This document shows positions 48,232 to 58,929 of a stretch of 64,000 nt of DNA, one piece after another. The position numbers and the translations under genes are program-made. The stretch lies in assembly GCA_951802425.1 (NCBI GenBank), contig OX637802.1, positions 1,860,001 to 1,924,000 on the forward strand, in the 5' to 3' direction. The stretch comes from Clavaria fumosa. Its lineage: Eukaryota; Basidiomycota; Agaricomycetes; Agaricales; Clavariaceae. Under the pieces are notes generated by a model that saw nothing but the letters and a program-made list of their open reading frames with translations, had not been told where the DNA came from and searched no databases. The number at the start of each line of letters is the position of its first letter. Within the stretch, counting starts at the first letter, position 1.

Positions 48232-50220
48232 ATGGCAAATCAACAAGCGAGATACCCGCTTCGAGGTGCACACGGCGCCCCCGCATTTGACGGAGTACCG
48301 ACACACCTTAACCGGTACTTCGAGGACATCGATATCGTTCTTACAGGCGTTAATCTGGACGTTCCGGAAGCCGATTTGATACGATACGCAAAGCACTATC
48401 TAGACACCGACACCTGTTTTCTATGGGACACACTAACACCACCGGCTGGCGAAGCCTGGACATGGGATACATTCCGAGCAGCAGTCAGAGGTCTCTACCC
48501 TGGCGCCGATGGTGGACGACTATTTTCGGTAGCCGATCTTGATCGGTTTGTATCGGATTCAGCACACAAAGGCGTGTACACGAGAGCCGAACATGGCGAA
48601 TATTACAGGGACTTTCTCCGGATCACCTCGCATTTGATTAATTCACAGCGTATGTCTACAAATGATAGGAACCGGCTTTACATCCTCGGATTTGGGGATC
48701 ATACAAGACGCCGAATCGAGAGCCGGCTCGCCATTATACTACCCAATCACCATCCGGAGGATCCCTATCCAATGAACGAGGTACACGCCGCGGCCGAGTT
48801 TCTATTATCCTCCACGTCCCCGCACTCCGTCACATCCGATCAATTTTCCGGACCAAACCGTTTCGGATCTTCAGCCCCCGGGAGAGAATCTAACCCTGTC
48901 ATTAAAAAGGAAGAATTCGACATGTCGGCTGCCCTCGCCACCTTTGCCTCTAGCATGGCTCGCCTAGAATCGATTTTATCGGCGCAAACTCAGGAACCCG
49001 CGAAACGACCTCCCCCGCGTCCCACCAGCACACCCATGAATAGAACGTGCAATTTTTGTTCAGAACCTGGACATTTCATCAATGCATGCCCCAAGGCACT
49101 CGATTACATTAAATCCGGGAAATGTATCCGTAACAACGAGGGCAGAATTTGTCTGCCATCCGGACGTTATTTACCGGGGACTATCATAGGAAATAACCTA
49201 TCGGAGCGTTTCAATAAGTATTATACAACATACCAGTCACAGAACACACAGCTGGCGACTACGGCCGTTTATGAAGCCCAGCCATCCGATCCTTCCGAAT
49301 CTATTATTGAAGCTGAGGAACGATTAGGAGATGCATTCGATGACGAAGAGACGCTTGAAAGAATAGTTCGAACCTTCACGACAGAAGTAGCCAAGAAGAT
49401 GGACAAGGGAAAGAAGAAGTTCGGACTCCCGAAAAATGCTAATCCGTTGCCATCTCCGCCCGCCGTCGTCATCACAGCACCTCCGGTGACCCGCCCTTCG
49501 AAGCCCGAGAAAACCGAACGTCCCGATGTACAATACCATTACCAAGCTCCTATCGAAAATCAGGGCACAGTTCAACAAGTCTTCGATCGCGCACTGGATA
49601 TACTGGTCCGAGTCACCCCTCGCGAGCTCCTCGCTATTTCCGGCGACATCCGTAAAAAGATGAAGGATATGGTCACCGCTTGCCGCGTACCCGTTACGGC
49701 CACTCCAACCCAGGATACACTTTATACGAATATTACGGCCCCGGATTCACCCGATCTTATCGTGGCAGTCGACGCCGCACCGCTCCGAACTGTAGATGGT
49801 ATTCTTGATGGTCGGATTGCCGCGGAGTGCCTTCTCGACCAAGGTAGTTCGATCGTAGCAATGCGAAGAGACGTCTGGGAAAAACTCGGTAATCCGCTGC
49901 ACTCCGAGCGCGTGATTCACATGGAATCCTCACACGGCACCATCGCCCCGACGCTCGGACTGATAAAGAACTTTCCTCTACAGATCGGTCCATGCACGTT
50001 TCACGTCCAAATGCAGGTCGCCGATACCCTACCTTGCGAGGTCCTTGTCGGACGCCCGTTCTTTATGCTTACAGGATCCCAAACTATAGACCATCTCCAT
50101 GGTGCTCAAGACCTGATCCTGAACGATCCGAATACCGGAGAGCGGATCATTGTACCGACAAAGGAGCGCATCCCGATCCGGAAAAATCTCAAACTGCAAA
50201 AAACGCATCCGGATTTTTGA
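48232..50220 (+). CDS. Element A gag-protease polyprotein
   Basis: 662-residue ORF from ATG 48,232. The N-terminal half is a gag capsid-like helical region (YPLRGAHGAPAFDGVP, FEDIDIVLTGVNLDVPEADL, TWDTFRAAVRGLYPGAD). A zinc knuckle CNFCSEPGHFINAC lies near residue 271. An acidic linker follows, then a retropepsin-like domain near residues 505-640 with DSPDLIVAVDAAPLRTVDG, catalytic LLDQGSSIVAM and LVGRPFFML. The frame ends shortly after a run of six A (50,198-50,203), where the RT frame takes over in -1. The leader 47,885-48,231 has no ORF. Confidence 0.9.
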   Translation: MANQQARYPLRGAHGAPAFDGVPTHLNRYFEDIDIVLTGVNLDVPEADLIRYAKHYLDTDTCFLWDTLTPPAGEAWTWDTFRAAVRGLYPGADGGRLFSVADLDRFVSDSAHKGVYTRAEHGEYYRDFLRITSHLINSQRMSTNDRNRLYILGFGDHTRRRIESRLAIILPNHHPEDPYPMNEVHAAAEFLLSSTSPHSVTSDQFSGPNRFGSSAPGRESNPVIKKEEFDMSAALATFASSMARLESILSAQTQEPAKRPPPRPTSTPMNRTCNFCSEPGHFINACPKALDYIKSGKCIRNNEGRICLPSGRYLPGTIIGNNLSERFNKYYTTYQSQNTQLATTAVYEAQPSDPSESIIEAEERLGDAFDDEETLERIVRTFTTEVAKKMDKGKKKFGLPKNANPLPSPPAVVITAPPVTRPSKPEKTERPDVQYHYQAPIENQGTVQQVFDRALDILVRVTPRELLAISGDIRKKMKDMVTACRVPVTATPTQDTLYTNITAPDSPDLIVAVDAAPLRTVDGILDGRIAAECLLDQGSSIVAMRRDVWEKLGNPLHSERVIHMESSHGTIAPTLGLIKNFPLQIGPCTFHVQMQVADTLPCEVLVGRPFFMLTGSQTIDHLHGAQDLILNDPNTGERIIVPTKERIPIRKNLKLQKTHPDF

Positions 50221-51617
50221 TAGCTGGAGCCCCGGATCACCGCAACATTCCGGAGCCATCCCCAATCAATGCGGACACGGAAGCTATACCCAAATACGAG
50301 TCTCCAGCCATCCTTTCCACTTCCGTTCAATCTCTCTTACCATCTCCCTCTAAAAATTTAGCTCCTATCGGTTTCGTTTCCTATGCCAATACTTCAAATA
50401 CCTCCTCTCACCCCTATGAAACCCCTCTCGCTGTCGGAGATAAACCGGAGCACCTGAATATCGAACGCGCCATGTTCCATCATAGTTCCAAAATAAACGT
50501 GTCGTCCATCGACACCCTTCTGCCTGTCTACATTGGGAAAAAGTATAAGAAAGTTGCAAATCGCGTCAACCCGATCAAGGCCACACTCCCTGAAGAGTTT
50601 CGGATCGTCCGAAGAAAACATCCGGACCCCTTAGCCGATATACCGACCCTCCCAACACATCCCCCCGATTTCACCCCGGGTCTCCGATATACTCAGGACC
50701 GGAAAGATGCGCATAACGCAAACCCCACCGGATTCTTATGGCCGGAAGAAGAAAAGCTCGTACACTACCTCATTAAAGCACAAGAGGACGCTTTCGCATG
50801 GAAAGAAACCGAAAAAGGACGCTTCGACGCCAAATATTTCGATCCGATAATTATTCCAACGGTCGAACACGTCCCATGGGCTTTCAAAAATATTCCCATT
50901 CCTCCGGGTATCTATGACGAAGTTCTTAAGGTCATCCGAGAAAAGATCGCTGCCGGAGTATACGAAGAATCGAATTCTTCGTATCAGTCTCAATGGTTCT
51001 GTGTATTGAAAAAGGATGGAAAGTCTCTCCGATTGGTCCACAACTTACAACCGCTCAATAAAGTTACAATCGGAGATTCTGCGGTTCCGCCGATCATGGA
51101 AGTCTTCGCAGAATCATTCGCTGGACGAGGATGTTATGGATCCCTCGACTTATTTGTTTCATTCGATCAGCGATCCCTCGACGAGCGAAGCCGGGACCTC
51201 ACAACATTTCAGACCCCTCTTGGAGCCAAACGTCTCACCTGCGTCCCAATGGGCTACACAAATGCGACCCAGATTATGCACGGCGACGTAACCCATATCT
51301 TGCAAGACGAAATCCCGCACGTTACCATCCCGTTTGTTGACGATGTAGCAATCAAAGGACCGGGTACGCGATACGAGCTTCCCAATGGAACTTACGAGAC
51401 GATTCCGGAAAATCCGCAAATCCGCCGGTTCGTGTGGGAACACTTGAACAACGTCAACCGGGTTCTTCAGCGGATCAAGAAAGTCGGTGGAACATTTAAC
51501 GGCAAAAAGACCACAATCTGCGCACCCGAAACGGTGGTCACCGGTCATACTTGTACGTATGAAGGCCGAATTCCCGACCCCTCAAACATTCAGCGGATCC
51601 GAAACTGGCCGCTATAA
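50184..51617 (+). CDS. Element A reverse transcriptase ORF (truncated at its 3' end)
   Basis: Open frame in -1 relative to gag. Coding similarity appears from about 50,200 (NASGFLIAGAPDHRNIPEP). RT motifs: WFCVLKKDGKSLRLVHNLQP, SLDLFVSFDQRSLDERSRDL, TFQTPLGAKRLTCVPMGYTN, and the catalytic TIPFVDDVAIKG. It ends NIQRIRNWPL then TAA. In related elements the connection domain continues into RNase H; here the sequence jumps straight to a later part in another frame, indicating a deletion at about 51,612. The start is not an ATG; expression would need a -1 shift at the A run, or the run itself carries an indel. Confidence 0.8.
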   Translation, partial: KSQTAKNASGFLIAGAPDHRNIPEPSPINADTEAIPKYESPAILSTSVQSLLPSPSKNLAPIGFVSYANTSNTSSHPYETPLAVGDKPEHLNIERAMFHHSSKINVSSIDTLLPVYIGKKYKKVANRVNPIKATLPEEFRIVRRKHPDPLADIPTLPTHPPDFTPGLRYTQDRKDAHNANPTGFLWPEEEKLVHYLIKAQEDAFAWKETEKGRFDAKYFDPIIIPTVEHVPWAFKNIPIPPGIYDEVLKVIREKIAAGVYEESNSSYQSQWFCVLKKDGKSLRLVHNLQPLNKVTIGDSAVPPIMEVFAESFAGRGCYGSLDLFVSFDQRSLDERSRDLTTFQTPLGAKRLTCVPMGYTNATQIMHGDVTHILQDEIPHVTIPFVDDVAIKGPGTRYELPNGTYETIPENPQIRRFVWEHLNNVNRVLQRIKKVGGTFNGKKTTICAPETVVTGHTCTYEGRIPDPSNIQRIRNWPL

Positions 51618-53946
51618 CTACGCCGTACTAGCCCGACCACTTGTCAACCTCACACGAAAGGATGTTCCATTCAAATTCGAGGAACAAGAGCAAAATTCCA
51701 TGGAGCGACTAAAATATGCGATCATTAATTCCTCCGCGATCCGACCAATTGATTACCGCTCTGAACGGCCGGTAATAATGGCCGTCGACTCCTCCAACAT
51801 TGCCGTCGGCTTCGCCCTATTCCAAAATGGTGAAGATGGCGTCCGATACCCATCCAGGTTCGGTTCGATTACATGGAACGAACGAGAATCCCGATACTCC
51901 CAAGCGAAAATCGAGTTATACGGACTCTTCCGCGCACTCCGATCATATCGCATTTATTTAATCGGCCTTCCGAAATTTACCGTCGAAATGGACGCAAAAT
52001 TTATCAAAGGTATGCTAAACAATCCGGATATTCAGCCCAACGCCGCAATGAATAGATGGATTGCCGGCATCCTTCTTTTCAACTTCAATCTCGTGCATGT
52101 TCCTGCCGATAAACACACGATAGCCGACGGATTATCACGCCGACGCGCCGGAGACTGCGAACCAGACACCGAAGCTGATGATCACGAAGAATGGATTGAT
52201 AGGAGCTACGTCTTTGCCATGGAACTCATTAATCGAAATCCCCAACCTTCCATCATCATTGCCTTGTCTAAGACGCGTTTTCCTGACCCTACTGACACCT
52301 GCCCCGGAATTCATACAAGACCGGTGCTACTCAATTCGACAGATCCCGTCAATACTTCACCCGCTTCAGGTAAACCTCCCGCCACCTCTATTCCACGATC
52401 CGATGCCGCAAAAGGGAAGGAAGACCATCTCCGCAATGTCGAATCGTTTCTCCGGAACCCGATCCAACAATCGGATTTAGACTCTACGCAGCTCTGTCGC
52501 TTAGTACGATCGGCCTCTAATTTTTTTATCCTAAATGACAAACTCTGGCGCCGCCGACCCAACGGATGTCACCAAGTCGTGCCCCCGGAACACAAACGAC
52601 TTGCAATTATTACCGAAGCGCACGACTCCCTTGGACACAAAGGTGTATACGTTGTCCGGACACGAATCCTCACCCGATTCTGGTGGCCAATGCTCGATCA
52701 AGACGTTAAATGGTTTGTTCTGACATGTCATCAGTGTCAGACGCGACAGATCCGAAAAATATTTATTCCTCCAATTGTCGCGACCCCGGCCGGACTATTC
52801 CGCCGCGTTCATATCGATACTATGTTCCTCCCCAGAGCTCGCGGTTACAGGCTTTTCGTACACGCGCGCTGCTCGCTATCCGCATATCCCGAAGGACGAC
52901 CGCTACGAAATGAAACCGCTAAATTAATCGGCACCTTCATTTTCGAGGACATCCTCTGCCGATGGGGAGCGGTAGAAGAGCTCATCACGGACAACGGATC
53001 ACCTTTTGTCAAAGCACTCAACTTCCTCGGAAAACGCTACGGAATTCATCATATTCGCATTTCAGGATACAACTCTCGTGCCAATGGTGTTATTGAACGG
53101 GCCCACCGCTCGGTCCGAGAATCGCTGATCAAAGCCGTGAATGGAGATGAATCAAAATGGCCCGACGTTTTACCATCAGTTATGTGGGCCGAACGGACCA
53201 CGATTCAACGATCAACTGGTCACTCCCCATTTTATATTGCACACGGCATCGAACCGCTTTTCCCTTTCGACATAGCCGAAGCAACCTATCTAATTCCCAC
53301 CGCCGACGCCCCGATCAGCACACCTGATCTAATCGCCCTTCGCGCCCGTCAACTACAAAAACGGGAGGAAGACCTCGCAACGATTGCCGACAAAGTGCTC
53401 GCAGCCCGAAAACAATCCGTCAAGCAGTTTATTGACGCACACCGGAACTTTATCATCGACTACGATTTCAAACCCGGATCATTGGTATTGATCCGCAATT
53501 CGGCTGTCGAGATGGAATTAAATCGGAAGACAAAGCCGCGATTTTTCGGACCAATGATCGTAGTCCGCCGAACAAAATATGGCGCATACATTTTATCAGA
53601 ACTTGACGGTGCCGTATCTAAAATCCGATATGCCGCCTTCCGTATTATCCCGTATTATCCCCGCTCACATGCCTTGATCCCGATCACTTCTATCATCGAT
53701 CCAAACAAGGAGGAAGACGCCGACGATACGTCCGATCAACCACCCGATTTGTCCGACAATACCATCGAAGTCGAGGACGAGCCCAATCAATCCGACGAAT
53801 CCGATAACATCACTGATACCGAAAGTAACCTTGATCAGGTTACCGCACAGTCCGATTTATCCGATGACGACGCTGCCAATACCGATACCCCCGATACCCA
53901 TCCGGAACGTTCCAGAGAAATCCGGAAGCTCCGGCCCCGCCATTAA
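51613..53946 (+). CDS. Element A RNase H-integrase ORF
   Basis: About 777 codons in the same frame as gag. It begins inside the RT-RNase H connection (NYAVLARPLVNLTRKDVPF). RNase H: IMAVDSSNIAVGFALFQ, E in AKIELYGLFRAL, D in TVEMDAKFIKGML, VPADKHTIADGLSRR. Integrase: zinc region HDSLGHKGVYVV..CHQCQTRQ, then the DDE triad D in RVHIDTMFLP, D in LITDNGSPF, E in NGVIERAH, and a basic C-terminal domain (KPGSLVLIRN) with an acidic tail. All integrase residues seem intact; no chromodomain is visible, unlike elements B, C and D. Stop TAA 53,944-53,946. Confidence 0.88.
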   Translation, partial: YNYAVLARPLVNLTRKDVPFKFEEQEQNSMERLKYAIINSSAIRPIDYRSERPVIMAVDSSNIAVGFALFQNGEDGVRYPSRFGSITWNERESRYSQAKIELYGLFRALRSYRIYLIGLPKFTVEMDAKFIKGMLNNPDIQPNAAMNRWIAGILLFNFNLVHVPADKHTIADGLSRRRAGDCEPDTEADDHEEWIDRSYVFAMELINRNPQPSIIIALSKTRFPDPTDTCPGIHTRPVLLNSTDPVNTSPASGKPPATSIPRSDAAKGKEDHLRNVESFLRNPIQQSDLDSTQLCRLVRSASNFFILNDKLWRRRPNGCHQVVPPEHKRLAIITEAHDSLGHKGVYVVRTRILTRFWWPMLDQDVKWFVLTCHQCQTRQIRKIFIPPIVATPAGLFRRVHIDTMFLPRARGYRLFVHARCSLSAYPEGRPLRNETAKLIGTFIFEDILCRWGAVEELITDNGSPFVKALNFLGKRYGIHHIRISGYNSRANGVIERAHRSVRESLIKAVNGDESKWPDVLPSVMWAERTTIQRSTGHSPFYIAHGIEPLFPFDIAEATYLIPTADAPISTPDLIALRARQLQKREEDLATIADKVLAARKQSVKQFIDAHRNFIIDYDFKPGSLVLIRNSAVEMELNRKTKPRFFGPMIVVRRTKYGAYILSELDGAVSKIRYAAFRIIPYYPRSHALIPITSIIDPNKEEDADDTSDQPPDLSDNTIEVEDEPNQSDESDNITDTESNLDQVTAQSDLSDDDAANTDTPDTHPERSREIRKLRPRH

Positions 53947-54000
53947 CCACTCTTCCACACTCATAATCTATCTTTCCTACCTCATAAATTCGCCTTTCTC

Positions 54001-54005
<5 letters not shown>

Positions 54006-54031
<26 letters not shown>

Positions 54032-54032
54032 A
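54006..54032 (+). repeat. 27-base A tract
   Basis: Uninterrupted run of A directly after the pol ORF of element A. It may be a polymerase-slippage tract or the scar of a retrotranscribed poly(A) tail marking the junction between the pol part and the antisense gene segment. Confidence 0.95.
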
Positions 54033-54156
54033 TCGGGGACAAGTCCAAACTTTATACCCGACGTTCTTCACTTCATACCTCAGTCTCACACTTCCCATAT
54101 ATTCTTCCACTCAATAACAAATACATTGAAAAACAAAAATGATATTTAGCGGATGA

Positions 54157-55739
54157 CTAGCCGAGAAGGAGCATCCGGAGAAGCTCCGCCCCAGCCCTCA
54201 CTTGATCCGCCCCCCTCTCCATCATCTGGAGCGCTCTCTCCAGCGCCTCCTTTCCGGACACCCCTGGCGCCGTCTCCCGCTCCTTTCCCTTCCGGCTGGG
54301 AACTGCCTCCGCCTTCTTCCGCTTTGCTGGCGGTTCCTCCACCAGCTCCACACTGCTGTCCTCAATTTCGTCCTCCTCCTCCTCCTCCGCAGTCGTCTCT
54401 TCACGTACTGGCGCCCGTGTTGCGCCGCGCCTCGGCCGCTTGGTTCCGCTCGCCTCCGTCACCTTCGCACCTGCCTCGCTGCATTAGTCGGCAGGAACCC
54501 GATAAACTTTTGACCTACCTCCGGTGCCGGACACCACCGCCTTCTCCGCCCTCATCCCTGAAACATGCCTATCAGTTGTCTCATCCCGGAAACAAAACAA
54601 TACCACTCACCCCGCACAGCCGAGAGACTACACGATATCTTGTAGGTCCGGCACCACCGGCACGCTACCCCCGACACTCCGTAGCACGCGCGCCGCTTCT
54701 GGGCGCACTCCTCACAAGCTGGATCATGTTCCTACTCATTAGATCAGATATCTAAAAACCTTCACAAAATTTTAATCGACCACTTACCTTGTCTCCAGGC
54801 TGCCGTGCAGCCCGGGACTTTATATCCGGCCCCGCTCCGGCCTTTCTCCCTCGCTTTCGCCTCTCCTCATCTCTCCTCGCTATCTCCACCCATACCGGCG
54901 TCGCCGTCATCCGGCCGCCGTCCCGGTGCACCAAAATTGGCTCCTCGACCGCCCACTGGTCCTCTCCCGCCACCGCACTCACCGCTGCTGCCTTGATAAC
55001 ACCGACGGGTGTGACCCCGTCGGTTCCCCATACGGTCCGGTGACCATCCCCATCCCTCGTCGTGGCCACCAGTGCCTCACCTGTCTCCACCTCCACAATC
55101 GTCCCCCCGTCCGCGTGAAGTATTGCAGCGTCCGTCGGCACCGAGCCAGTCGCCGCTGCCGTTGCAACGGACTCCGCCGCTCCTGTCGTCATTGTTGCTG
55201 CTGGTGCTGGTGCTGTTGCGCTGTTGCTGCCGTTGCTGCAGCCACGTCCTCCTCTTCGTCCCCACTCTCTACGATCCGACGGGCCCGGGCAAGCCGCGCC
55301 CTTTTCTCAGCCGCCTTCGCCGCTTCCGCCCTTCTTGCCTCAGCCTCCGCGTCCATCGCCGCCTTCGCGTCCTCCACGCGTTTCCTCTCCGCCGCCTGTT
55401 CCTCCTGTCGCCTGGTCCGCTCCACGGTCCATTCATTGCCCCGAAGCTTGCGCCATTTTTTGAGTTTTCGGGCGACGGGGACCAACCCCTCATCCACCTC
55501 CACTTCATCGTCAATTGCGGCCACGTAGCCGGAAAGGAAATCATCCTAAACCTGCGTTAGCAGAAACACCAAAAATGAAAAATTCTATTGCGCACCGCAT
55601 CCCCCGCATACATCTCCACCCACTCCGCGTACTCAGCGTCCTGCCCCGACTCCGGCAGTTCGTTCCCTGGCATCATGGTCCTTGCTTCCGTCATTGCCTG
55701 GACCGCGTTTTGAAAGATGGTGGCATCGAAGTTTTCCAT
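54157..55739 (-). CDS. Antisense spliced gene inside element A: coiled-coil protein with Zn2Cys6-type cluster
   Basis: Opposite strand, between pol and the 3' LTR. Five exons with normal GT-AG borders: 55,596-55,739; 54,788-55,545; 54,611-54,731; 54,519-54,557; 54,157-54,470 (introns 50, 56, 53 and 48 bp). Product: MENFDATIFQNAVQAMTEAR start, a charged Glu/Arg/Ala coiled coil, a Gln-rich repeat, a linker with Gly/Asp/Thr, then the cluster CEECAQKRRAC followed by YGVSGVAC, CRWC and RTYKISC. Spacing is CX2CX6CX7CX2CX6C, within the fungal binuclear zinc cluster range. The C-terminus is basic then acidic (TKRPRRGATR, EEEEEDEIED) with a helix. The frame shifts by one base in the Gln repeat near 55,192, so this copy may be damaged. 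Possible DNA-binding regulator; function unknown. Confidence 0.7.
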
Positions 55740-55890
55740 TATAGACGATATGGCGACGTGTTGGACGAGCACAAGTACGTGTTTGGACCTATGTGCACCC
55801 ACACAACGCGTACTTTCCAATCAACAAACGATTTATGTGGCCCTGTTTGGTTGCAACCGAGGGCGGTTGCAATTTCAGCCCCCGGGAGAA

Positions 55891-56806
55891 TGTAATGATA
55901 ACATATGGTTTGAACGTGGAAACACAAGAAATCCCGACTATCCGACGATTGTGGTGAACACCAGCTTCGCACCCGATAATCCTTAGTACCGTCCGGTGCT
56001 ATCCGATGAAACCCGATGCCGACCCGATAAATTCAAATATCGGACTATCCGGATTCGATCATCTCGCGATGTTTGTTCCTCACTGGACACGCGCACTGCC
56101 TGCCCGCTCGTATTTCATCAGTACAACACGGTCAGCGCCCGGGATCATGATGATTTCATATTTCCCCTTTATTTCATATATCTTTGCTGTATATTTCAAA
56201 TTACACTCCTTCCAATTTGTAGTCGTTCATGCGTTCCAAACCCTTTGCTGTACTATGCCCATTGTCCTTATTACCCCTATGCTGTATCTCTATGTCTTCC
56301 TTCATTCATACGAGCGGTCTGGAAATACCCCCTTTTATCGGGTACTGCATTTCTCCAAACTACTCAATTCCCTTGTGATATAACTCCTCCATGCAACCTT
56401 TCACGCGATATGGCGCTGTTCCAAATGTTTTCCGGACATTTCCGTACATTCCAATTTGCTGTACTTACAGAACTGTACTTAAGCGCACTTCGGACTTTTC
56501 TTAAATCTAGCTTTCTGGACCCCCTCTCTCTCTTAGAGACCTCCCCTAAGTTCACCTGTCGTCGCAACCTTCGATCCGCTGGCCTCCGTCGTTGCCGGCC
56601 CTTCGTCTTATCGCACCACTTTTATCGGATTTTATTGGACACATAGCAGAATATCCCGGACATCGTATATTTCTGTTTCTCACACATTTTGAACTCATAC
56701 TCCACATCCTCAAAGGTGTTTGGTGAATCTTTAATGCTTTACAGGAACCCCTGAAGAACTTGACTGTAATCAAGCAGTTGCAGCAAGAACCGTATTACCC
56801 ATTACA
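55891..56806 (+). repeat. Element A 3' LTR
   Basis: 916 bp, identical in length to the 5' LTR and differing at about seven positions by eye. Preceded by CCCGGGAGAA, a weak polypurine tract. Followed by the ACGG duplication and the gag of element C. Confidence 0.93.
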
Positions 56807-56958
56807 ACGGGGGTCGCGAAAGGTCGCGCAGGGGTCACAATGGGTCATGGTGTCCGTTCCATGACTATCGCATCAAATCGCCTTTGCTGGGCATCCAGTC
56901 TTTCTGCCAGCACTCTCCATTCTCCATAAGTCTCTGGCATCGGGGAGACACCATAGAT
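56807..56958 (-). pseudogene. Element C gag middle fragment
   Basis: Between the insertions of A and B. On the minus strand it reads GVSPMPETYGEWRVLAERLD, continuing gag exactly from the RRLVERIY that ends at the other side of element B. It ends at 56,807 beside element A. Confidence 0.82.
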
Positions 56959-57266
56959 TGTCAGACTTAGTCTCACGGTTCACACAACTTAACGTAAGGT
57001 CGATGATGATGATACTAACATAAGGGGAAAAGGGTACAAGTAAGAAAGCGACGTAGTATATATAGCGAGAGGTTCGGGAGTTGCCGGCGTTCCCACGCTC
57101 GGACCCCGTGCGTCACGTGATGCGTCCAGGCCCGGGTCACGTGATGTTCCCATTATGTAAGCCACCACCCGTTCGGGTCACGTGACTCGTCCGCAAACTT
57201 CCCGCAACTCTTTTGCAATCCTTTCTTGGCCTTTCCAACCTGCTTATGTAAGCGATCCTGACATCA
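56959..57266 (-). repeat. Element B 3' LTR
   Basis: About 307 bp. On the minus strand begins TGTCAGGATCGC and ends AAGTCTGACA. Contains ATGTTAGTAT, complementary to the ATACTAACAT that adjoins the 5' LTR. Confidence 0.9.
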
Positions 57267-57274
57267 CCCCCCTC

Positions 57275-58827
57275 TTAAGGCTGGGCGTCTCGACCTGCCA
57301 ACTTCGCCTTGTCAGGGTATTGCTGGAAGAAGTCCCGGAGCAACAGTGCAACGTTAGTGAGGTTGCAATGAGGTTCCCAGGTGTTCTCCTCTGCAGGGTA
57401 TCCTAACCACTTCACCAAATACTTCACTCCCCGTCCAACCTTCTTGACATCAAGAATTTCCTCCACCTCATACTCCAAGTGGTCATCGTCAATCGTGGGG
57501 GGTGGGGGTGGAGGCAAGTTCTGGGAAGGGAAAGAGGGAGCAATATACGGGGTGAGTAGCAACTCATTGAAAACCCGGTGAATGCGCCATGCTCGGGGGA
57601 GCTTGAGTCGGTATGCTGCTGGTCCAACCTTCTCTTCGATGGTGAAGGGTCCAGCCCACTTGTTATCAAGCTTCTTGGATGGTCGATCCATTTTCAGGTT
57701 CCGGGTATCCAGCCAGACTAAGTCCCCCTTTGAGTATTCACGACTCGGGCGCTTTCCTTTATCATAGCTAGCCTTCATCGCATCTGCCGCCTTCCCCATT
57801 GCATCCCTGGCTGCTCTTCGGGATTCCGTGAGCTTGGCCATCCACTCGTCTGCTGCAGGGTTCACTTCAGAGGGCGGCCAGATACCACCATTCCAAGGGT
57901 GCCGGCCATACTCCAGATAGAAAGGTGTGAATCCAGTGGCTGAGTGCTCACGGTTATTGAGCGCGAATTCGGCTGTGGATAGCCACTCTGCCCAATCATC
58001 CTGCAGATGGTCAACATAGGCCCGGAGATACACTTCAACCTCCTGATTGACCCGCTCTGTCTGTCCATCTGTTTGTGGGTGGAAGGCAGTGCTCGGGTTC
58101 GCCTTAACTCCAATCATCCCATAAAACTCCCTCATGAATCTGGACACAAATTGGGTTCCCCGGTCACTCACAACTTTCTGCGGGACTCCATGGTCGCGGA
58201 AGACCCGGTCTCGAAGGATCCGAGCAGCACCAAGTCCCGTGAGGTCAAGGCCAATAGCTTCGATGAGAGTTCGTTTCGTAAACTTGTCGACAATGACAAG
58301 GATCGCATTGTGACCACATGAGAGGGGGAAAGGTCCAACAATGTCCCAAGAGATGACTGCCCAGGGGCTCTCAGGGACAGGGTGCGGATGGAGTGGAGCG
58401 GCGCACCTGGTACGATCAGGCTTGATTCGTTGGCATGTCTCACATCCACCTGCATACCGATTGGAATCCTTCACCATGCCCACCCACCAATAGGACCTCA
58501 GCAGAGCCGCCCTCAGTTTCCGTGGACCAGGGTGTCCTGCGATGGGGAGGTCATGCTCAAAGGTGAGCACTGCCTCACGTGCTTCTGGGGGCACCCAAGT
58601 GATTTCTGCCTTCCGCCAGAGTCCCATCCGATCTCTCGTCCACTCATCATCAAGCTCCTCTGGCTTCTGCACATATACCGCACTGTTTTTCTGGAGTAGC
58701 GTCTCCATCTCCGATGTGAACGATGTGCGGGTCTCAGCCTCTGGGAAGACCTGTACTGGTGCATCCTCCTCCACCATCTCTCCATAGTCTGGCCTCCGTG
58801 AGAGTGCATCTGCTTTCGTGTTTGACT
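57275..58827 (-). CDS. Element B integrase-chromodomain ORF
   Basis: Open frame of about 517 codons from the deletion junction to TAA 57,275-57,277. It begins SNTKADALSRRPDYGEM (RNase H end), then the integrase zinc region (HPGPRKLRAAL, CETCQRIK), the core with D in SWDIVGP, D in VSDRGTQF and E in QTERVNQE, a GPF/GPY-type module, and a chromodomain (VKYLVKWLGYPAEENTWEP). All catalytic residues are present. The frame continues upstream into leader sequence without an ATG, so a protein could start only at an internal Met. The element must rely on RT supplied elsewhere. Confidence 0.85.
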
Positions 58828-58929
58828 TCCTCTGGGTCTGGTCACGTGTATCTACACACAGTAAAAATTTCACACGGTTCTGTTGCACACCGTGGGCAGG
58901 GTAAAGAGAAAGAGGATGAGGGGGATAAG

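Larger units (their letters stand above)
46969..56806 (+). mobile_element. Element A: 9.8-kb Ty3/gypsy retrotransposon with antisense cargo gene
   Basis: Plus-strand element with LTRs 46,969-47,884 and 55,891-56,806, each 916 bp, starting TGTAATGATAAC and ending ACCCATTACA. By eye they differ at only seven positions, so insertion is recent. ACGG flanks both sides (46,965-46,968 and 56,807-56,810), a 4-bp target duplication. Order: leader, gag-protease ORF, RT ORF, RNase H-integrase ORF, A-tract, antisense spliced gene, 3' LTR. The RT and RNase H frames are separated by an internal deletion, so this copy is probably not autonomous. Confidence 0.93.
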
